From an uncultured Chloroflexota bacterium (GTDB taxonomy: Bacteria; Chloroflexota; Anaerolineae; Caldilineales; Caldilineaceae): a DNA stretch of 27,864 bases. Below the pieces are notes generated by a model that was not told the origin of the DNA, did no database searches, and worked only from the letters and a program-made list of their open reading frames with translations. Shown one piece after another: positions 26,633 through 27,864 of the stretch (position 1 is the stretch's first letter; each line of letters opens with the position of its first letter). The stretch lies in NCBI GenBank assembly GCA_903858085.1, contig CAIOHJ010000251.1, positions 1 through 27,864 of the forward strand, written 5' to 3'. A program made the position numbers and the translations under genes.

Positions 26633-27864
26633 ATGACAGAGCTTGAGCAGGCGAACCGGCCGGTGGAACGGCGTGAAGGAATGGACTTTATTCGCGAGCG
26701 CGTGTGGCGAGACGTGCAGAGCGGGCGCTACAACGGTCGTGTGGCCACCCGGTTTCCGCCCGAGCCCAACGGCTATCTGCACATTGGCCATGCGAAATCG
26801 ATCGCGCTCAACTTTGGGATCGCCGAGGAGTTTGGCGGGGTCTGCCACCTGCGCTTCGACGACACCAACCCGGAGACCGAGGACATGGAATATGTCGAGT
26901 CGATCCAGCGCGATGTGCGCTGGCTGGGGTATGAGTGGGCGGACAAGCTGTTTTTTGCCTCCGACTATTACGAACAGCTCTATCAATTGGCGGAGCGGCT
27001 GATTGTGGAGGGGAAGGCGTATGTGGACAGCCTGGATGAGGAAGGGATCCGCCGTTGTCGGGGCACGGTGACCGAGCCAGGGCAGCCGGGTCCCTACCGT
27101 GACCGTTCGGTGGAAGAGAATCTGGATCTTTTCCGGCGCATGCGGGCGGGTGAGTTTCCTGACGGCGCGCATGTTTTGCGCGCCAAAGGGGATCTGGCGG
27201 CGCCCAACATGAAGATGCGTGACCCGCTTCTCTACCGCATCCGTCATTTTGCACATTACCGTACGGGCAACGCCTGGTGTATCTACCCGATGTACGACTA
27301 TGCCCATCCGGTTTCGGATGCGTTGGAGGGGATCACGCATTCGATCTGCACGTTGGAATTTGAGAACAACCGGGCGATCTACGATTGGGTGCTGGACAAT
27401 TTGTCTGGGGAACCGCGGCCGCACCAGTATGAGTTTGCCCGGCTGAGCTTGGACTATACGGTGATGAGCAAGCGCAAGCTGCTGCAGCTGGTCGAGGAAA
27501 AGCAGGTGTCGGGGTGGGACGACCCGCGCATGCCGACGATTGCGGGGTTGCGCCGTCGCGGGGTGACCCCCGAGGGGATTCGTCTTTTTTGTCGGCGAAT
27601 TGGGGTGGACAAAACCAACAGCCGGGTTCAGATCGAGGCATTGGAGAATGCCATTCGCGACGATCTGAATGCACGGGCGCCGCGTGTGATGGCGGTGCTT
27701 CGTCCGCTCAAGGTGACGCTGATCAACTATCCAGCGGGGCAGGTCGAGTGGCTGGAGGCGGAGTATTGGCCCCGCGACATTGACCAGACGGGTTCGCGCC
27801 AGGTGCCGCTGGCGCGTGCGCTTTACATCGAGCGCAGCGACTTCAGCCTGGATCCGCCGGAAGA
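26633..27864 (+). CDS. glnS: Glutaminyl-tRNA synthetase (5' part, cut by window end)
   Basis: Residues 1-410 of a class I aminoacyl-tRNA synthetase are visible; the frame is still open at the last base. It charges tRNA-Gln with glutamine. The N-terminus 'FIRERVWRDVQSGRYNGRVATRFPPEPNGYLHIGHAKSI' (given in parts by the family) carries HIGH at residues 50-53. 'RFDDTNPETEDMEYVESI' is the usual Gln/Glu synthetase motif, and 'VMSKRK' (M278-K282) is the KMSKS equivalent. 'THSICTLEFENNRAIYDW' and 'GWDDPRMPT' are GlnRS-specific as opposed to GluRS. E. coli GlnRS has 554 residues, so roughly a quarter, the anticodon-binding beta-barrels, is outside the window. No strong ribosome-binding site is seen (GGGG at 26628-26631). 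Confidence 0.96.
   Translation, partial: MTELEQANRPVERREGMDFIRERVWRDVQSGRYNGRVATRFPPEPNGYLHIGHAKSIALNFGIAEEFGGVCHLRFDDTNPETEDMEYVESIQRDVRWLGYEWADKLFFASDYYEQLYQLAERLIVEGKAYVDSLDEEGIRRCRGTVTEPGQPGPYRDRSVEENLDLFRRMRAGEFPDGAHVLRAKGDLAAPNMKMRDPLLYRIRHFAHYRTGNAWCIYPMYDYAHPVSDALEGITHSICTLEFENNRAIYDWVLDNLSGEPRPHQYEFARLSLDYTVMSKRKLLQLVEEKQVSGWDDPRMPTIAGLRRRGVTPEGIRLFCRRIGVDKTNSRVQIEALENAIRDDLNARAPRVMAVLRPLKVTLINYPAGQVEWLEAEYWPRDIDQTGSRQVPLARALYIERSDFSLDPPE

Overview
The window is a GC-rich bacterial chromosome segment in which every supported gene lies on the + strand. The organism is most likely a member of the Chloroflexota (Caldilineae/Anaerolineae type). That is inference, from an FMN-riboswitch-controlled NMT1/THI5-type ABC transporter resembling RibXY, a large DUF2079 membrane protein inside a polysaccharide cluster, a single-chain GcvP under a tandem glycine riboswitch, and the codon style. 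No phylogenetic computation was possible.

Region 1 (1-8738) is an uptake-plus-catabolism locus. It holds the 3' part of a family-5 solute-binding protein, two DppB/DppC-type permeases and two OppD/OppF-type ATPases. These are followed by a short hydantoinase/oxoprolinase (HyuA-like ASKHA ATPase) and two tandem DUF917 (S-methyl-thiohydantoin desulfurase family) proteins. A perfect hairpin lies after the binding-protein gene and another after the last ATPase gene. The likely job is import and ring-opening of a cyclic amide (hydantoin, thiohydantoin or lactam type); the substrate is unknown.

Region 2 (8735-18313) is a cell-surface polysaccharide cluster that begins with a 4-nt overlap with the last DUF917 gene. 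It encodes a GT4 glycosyltransferase, two small Wzz/CpsC-type chain-length proteins, a DUF2079 (GT-C-like) membrane protein with duplicated C-terminal domains, and a CpsD-like ATPase whose P-loop lacks its glycines. Long-form RmlA, a hypothetical protein, RmlB and a GNAT acetyltransferase follow. RmlC, RmlD, Wzx and Wzy are not in the window.

Region 3 (18314-23302) is one-carbon/glycine metabolism. A sigma70-type promoter, a two-aptamer glycine riboswitch and an intrinsic terminator precede full-length gcvP. A non-pyrrolysine MttB-family methyltransferase follows behind its own near-consensus promoter.

Region 4 (23303-26543) is a predicted riboflavin-uptake operon. It has a promoter, an FMN riboswitch with extra hairpins in two of its loops, two successive intrinsic terminators, a permease (ribX-like), a lipoprotein binding component (ribY-like) and an ATPase. 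Region 5 (26544-27864) holds the first 410 codons of glutaminyl-tRNA synthetase, cut by the window edge.

No tRNA, rRNA, insertion sequence, CRISPR array or phage gene was seen. The best candidates for something under-described are the transporter/HyuA/DUF917-pair locus, the P-loop-degenerate CpsD, and the FMN leader with loop insertions and two terminators.
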